DNA of 7,330 nucleotides from positions 1-7,330 of the forward strand of contig JAGOCN010000016.1 in the NCBI GenBank assembly GCA_017998735.1. The letters run 5' to 3'. This DNA is from Giesbergeria sp. Lineage in GTDB: Bacteria > Pseudomonadota > Gammaproteobacteria > Burkholderiales > Burkholderiaceae_C. The position numbers and the translations under genes were made by a program. This document shows positions 5,305 to 7,330 of the stretch, piece after piece (within the stretch, counting starts at the first letter, position 1; each line of letters begins with the position of its first letter). Below the pieces are notes generated by a model. It did not search any database. It saw only the letters and a list, made by a program, of their open reading frames with translations, and was not told where the DNA came from.

Positions 5305-5316
5305 CATCCTAGGATG
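5305..5316. promoter_or_regulatory. 12-bp perfect palindrome CATCCTAGGATG
   Basis: A continuous 12-base palindrome lies 71 bases before the ligase start codon, directly downstream of two other inverted repeats. Its compact symmetry fits a protein-binding site, but no known operator consensus was recognised. Distance to the start codon is compatible with a 5' leader or operator position. Confidence 0.35.
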
Positions 5317-5387
5317 GGCTTCACAGGGCCGGCTTTCAGCGCGTCCATGGCCTGCAAGCCGCCCGTCCCCTTTCTGGAGAACCTGGA

Positions 5388-7330
5388 ATGAGCACCACAT
5401 TTCCGCAGCTGCTGCTCAAGCACGCCGCCGAGCGCCCCGCTGCCGCAGCGCTGCGCGAAAAGGAATACGGCATCTGGCAGACGCACAGCTGGGCGCAGCT
5501 GGCGGTGCAAGTCGAGCAGGTTGCGGCCGGCCTGCACCTGGCAGGCCTGCAAGGCGGCGAGCACCTGGTGCTGGTCGGCTCCAACCGGCCACGCCTGTAC
5601 GCCGCCATGCTGGCAGCGCAGGCGCTGGGCGCCATTCCGGTGCCGCTGTACCAGGACGCGGTGGCCGCTGAGTGCGTCTTTCCGCTGAACAACGCAGAAG
5701 TGCGCTTTGCCATGGTGGAAGACCAGGAGCAGGTGGACAAGCTGCTGGAGATCCGCGCGCAGTGCCCGGCGCTGGAACGCATCTACTACGACGACCCGCG
5801 CGGCCTGCGCAGCTACAGCGAGCCCTGCCTGGCCGCCTACGATGCGCTGCTGGCCACTGGCAGCGACTTCGTGCGCCAGCAGCCGGGCTGGTTTCGCGAC
5901 CGGGTGGCCCAGCTGCAGCCCGGCCATGTGGCGGCCATGTTCTTCACCTCCGGCACCACCGGCAACCCCAAGGGCGTGGTGCACACGCACAGCACGCTGA
6001 TCGACCGCGCCAGCGCCGGCGCCGAGTTCGACAAGCTGACCAGCGCCGAAGAGGTGCTGGCCTACCTGCCGCCGGCCTGGATCGGGCAGAACATCTTCAG
6101 CTATGCGCAGTGGCTGGTGTGCGGCTATGTCGTCAACTGCCCCGAGTCGGCCAGCACCGTCACCATCGATCTCAAAGAAGTCGGCCCGACCTACTACTTT
6201 GCCCCGCCGCGCGTTTTTGAAGGCCTGCTGACCAGCGTCACCATCCGCATGGAAGACGCCGGCGCCCTCAAGCGCAAGGTGTTTGCCGGCTGCATGGCCC
6301 TGGCCCGGCGCGTCGGCCCGGCGCTGATGAACGGCGAGGCGGTGGGCTTGCTGGACCGCATCAAGTACGCGGCCGGCAACCTGCTGGTGTACGGGCCACT
6401 GCGCAACAACCTGGGGTTTTCGCGGGTGCGCGTGGCCTACACGGCGGGCGAGGCCATCGGCCCTGACCTGTTCAGCTTCTACCGCTCCATCGGCATCAAC
6501 CTCAAACAGCTCTATGGCTCGACCGAAACCGCCGTGTTTGTCTGCCTGCAGCCCGACAACCAGGCCCGCGCCGACACCGTGGGCGTGCCGATCCGCGGCG
6601 TGGAGATCAAGGTCGCCGACAACGGCGAGATCCTGGTCAGGTCGGCCGGTCTGCTCAAGGAGTACTACAAGAACCCGGCAGCCACCGCCGAAGTGCTGAC
6701 GCCGGACGGCTGGTACCACACCAGCGACGCCGGTTTTCTGGACGCGCACGGGCACCTGAAGATCATCGACCGCGTGAAAGACGTGGGGCGCTTGAAGGGC
6801 GGTGCCAACGACGGCGCCATGTTTGCCCCCAAGTATGTCGAAAACAAGCTCAAGTTTTTCTCGCACATCAAGGAAGTGGTGGCCTATGGGGATGGCCGCG
6901 AGAAGGTCTGCGTGTTCATCAACATCGACTTTGACGCGGTTGGCAACTGGGCCGAGCGGCGCAACCTGCCGTATGCCGGCTACACCGACCTGGCGCAAAA
7001 ACCCGAGGTCTACCAGCTGGTGCGCGAATGCGTGGAGCAGGTCAACGCCGACCTGGCCAGCGACGCCCTGCTGGCGGGCAGCCAGGTCAGCCGTTTTCTG
7101 GTGCTGCACAAGGAGCTGGACGCCGACGACGGTGAGCTCACCCGCACCAACAAGGTGCGGCGCGGCTTCATTGCCGAGCGCTATGGCGTGCTGGTCGATG
7201 CGCTGTACGCCGGCAAAACCGAGCAGTTCATTGAAACCCAGGTCAAGTTCGAGGACGGCCGCAGCGGCAGCGTCAGCGCCACGCTCAGGCTCTCGGATGC
7301 CAAAACCTTCACCCCGGTGAAAGCCGCTGC
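5388..7330 (+). CDS. AMP-forming long-chain acyl-CoA synthetase-type ligase (3' end outside the window)
   Basis: An ANL-superfamily adenylate-forming enzyme: a carboxylic acid plus ATP gives an acyl-adenylate, then an acyl-CoA, in the cytosol or at the inner membrane face. It starts at ATG 5388, eight bases after GGAG (5376-5379). The frame stays open for 647 codons to the edge. Motifs are all present: P-loop TSGTTGNPKG (about 187-196), YGSTE (376-380), GWYHTSDAG with Asp447, DRVKDVGRLKGG (461-472) with Arg462, and the C-terminal LTRTNKVRRGF with probable catalytic Lys589. Size, the sequence after the DR motif and the LTRTNKVRR end fit the large COG1022-type (FAA1/FadD15-like) synthetases better than short acyl-CoA ligases. 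Its tail suggests the stop is only a few codons beyond 7330, which is inference. It follows two LIV-type binding proteins in the same direction, so the substrate may be the imported acid. Whether that is a fatty, aromatic or other acid cannot be read from the sequence. Confidence 0.92.
   Translation, partial: MSTTFPQLLLKHAAERPAAAALREKEYGIWQTHSWAQLAVQVEQVAAGLHLAGLQGGEHLVLVGSNRPRLYAAMLAAQALGAIPVPLYQDAVAAECVFPLNNAEVRFAMVEDQEQVDKLLEIRAQCPALERIYYDDPRGLRSYSEPCLAAYDALLATGSDFVRQQPGWFRDRVAQLQPGHVAAMFFTSGTTGNPKGVVHTHSTLIDRASAGAEFDKLTSAEEVLAYLPPAWIGQNIFSYAQWLVCGYVVNCPESASTVTIDLKEVGPTYYFAPPRVFEGLLTSVTIRMEDAGALKRKVFAGCMALARRVGPALMNGEAVGLLDRIKYAAGNLLVYGPLRNNLGFSRVRVAYTAGEAIGPDLFSFYRSIGINLKQLYGSTETAVFVCLQPDNQARADTVGVPIRGVEIKVADNGEILVRSAGLLKEYYKNPAATAEVLTPDGWYHTSDAGFLDAHGHLKIIDRVKDVGRLKGGANDGAMFAPKYVENKLKFFSHIKEVVAYGDGREKVCVFINIDFDAVGNWAERRNLPYAGYTDLAQKPEVYQLVRECVEQVNADLASDALLAGSQVSRFLVLHKELDADDGELTRTNKVRRGFIAERYGVLVDALYAGKTEQFIETQVKFEDGRSGSVSATLRLSDAKTFTPVKAA

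Noticed and set aside
5223..7109. Long open frame (628 codons) on the minus strand opposite the acyl-CoA synthetase
   Set aside because: It is a shadow of the GC-rich codon pattern of the ligase, whose motifs are intact on the plus strand. The product is His/Gln/Val-rich with no recognisable domain.

Overview
The window is GC-rich, tightly coded chromosomal DNA. It is probably from a betaproteobacterium of the order Burkholderiales, and most likely the family Comamonadaceae. This rests on the strong G/C preference at third codon positions, on protein families typical of that group, and on a degenerate intergenic repeat (1186-1254) that resembles one I remember from Comamonadaceae genomes. No tRNA, rRNA, CRISPR array, insertion sequence or phage gene was seen.

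Layout. On the minus strand, 1-1182 is a complete RsuA/RluF-type pseudouridine synthase with a long Pro/Ala-rich N-terminal tail. Next comes a 312-base gap (1183-1494) holding the degenerate repeat, a short tandem repeat and a candidate 59-residue Cys/His-rich minus-strand ORF. A Crp/Fnr-family regulator (1495-2211) also lies on the minus strand. It is divergent from a plus-strand series: a branched-chain-amino-acid-type periplasmic solute-binding protein (2342-3517), a paralogue of it (3956-5170), and an AMP-forming long-chain acyl-CoA synthetase-type ligase (5388 to beyond the right edge). The ligase has no stop codon before base 7330.

How the genes may work together. The two binding proteins are close paralogues of the LivK/Peripla_BP_6 type and both carry twin-arginine-like signal peptides. 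An acyl-CoA ligase downstream suggests a module that captures an organic acid (fatty, aromatic or similar) in the periplasm, imports it through a LIV-type ABC transporter, and activates it as a CoA thioester in the cytosol. The transporter ATPases and permeases are not in the window, so this is inference. The divergent Crp/Fnr regulator is the natural candidate controller. The plus-strand genes are separated by long, AT-rich, palindrome-rich gaps (3518-3955 and 5171-5387), and the first gap has a good intrinsic-terminator candidate at 3693-3722. They therefore look like separately controlled units rather than one tight operon.

Nothing here demonstrates a new biological system. The points most worth a second look are the palindrome cluster before the ligase, the 19-bp perfect inverted repeat before the second binding protein, the two small candidate ORFs with good ribosome-binding sites, and the binding-protein duplication.
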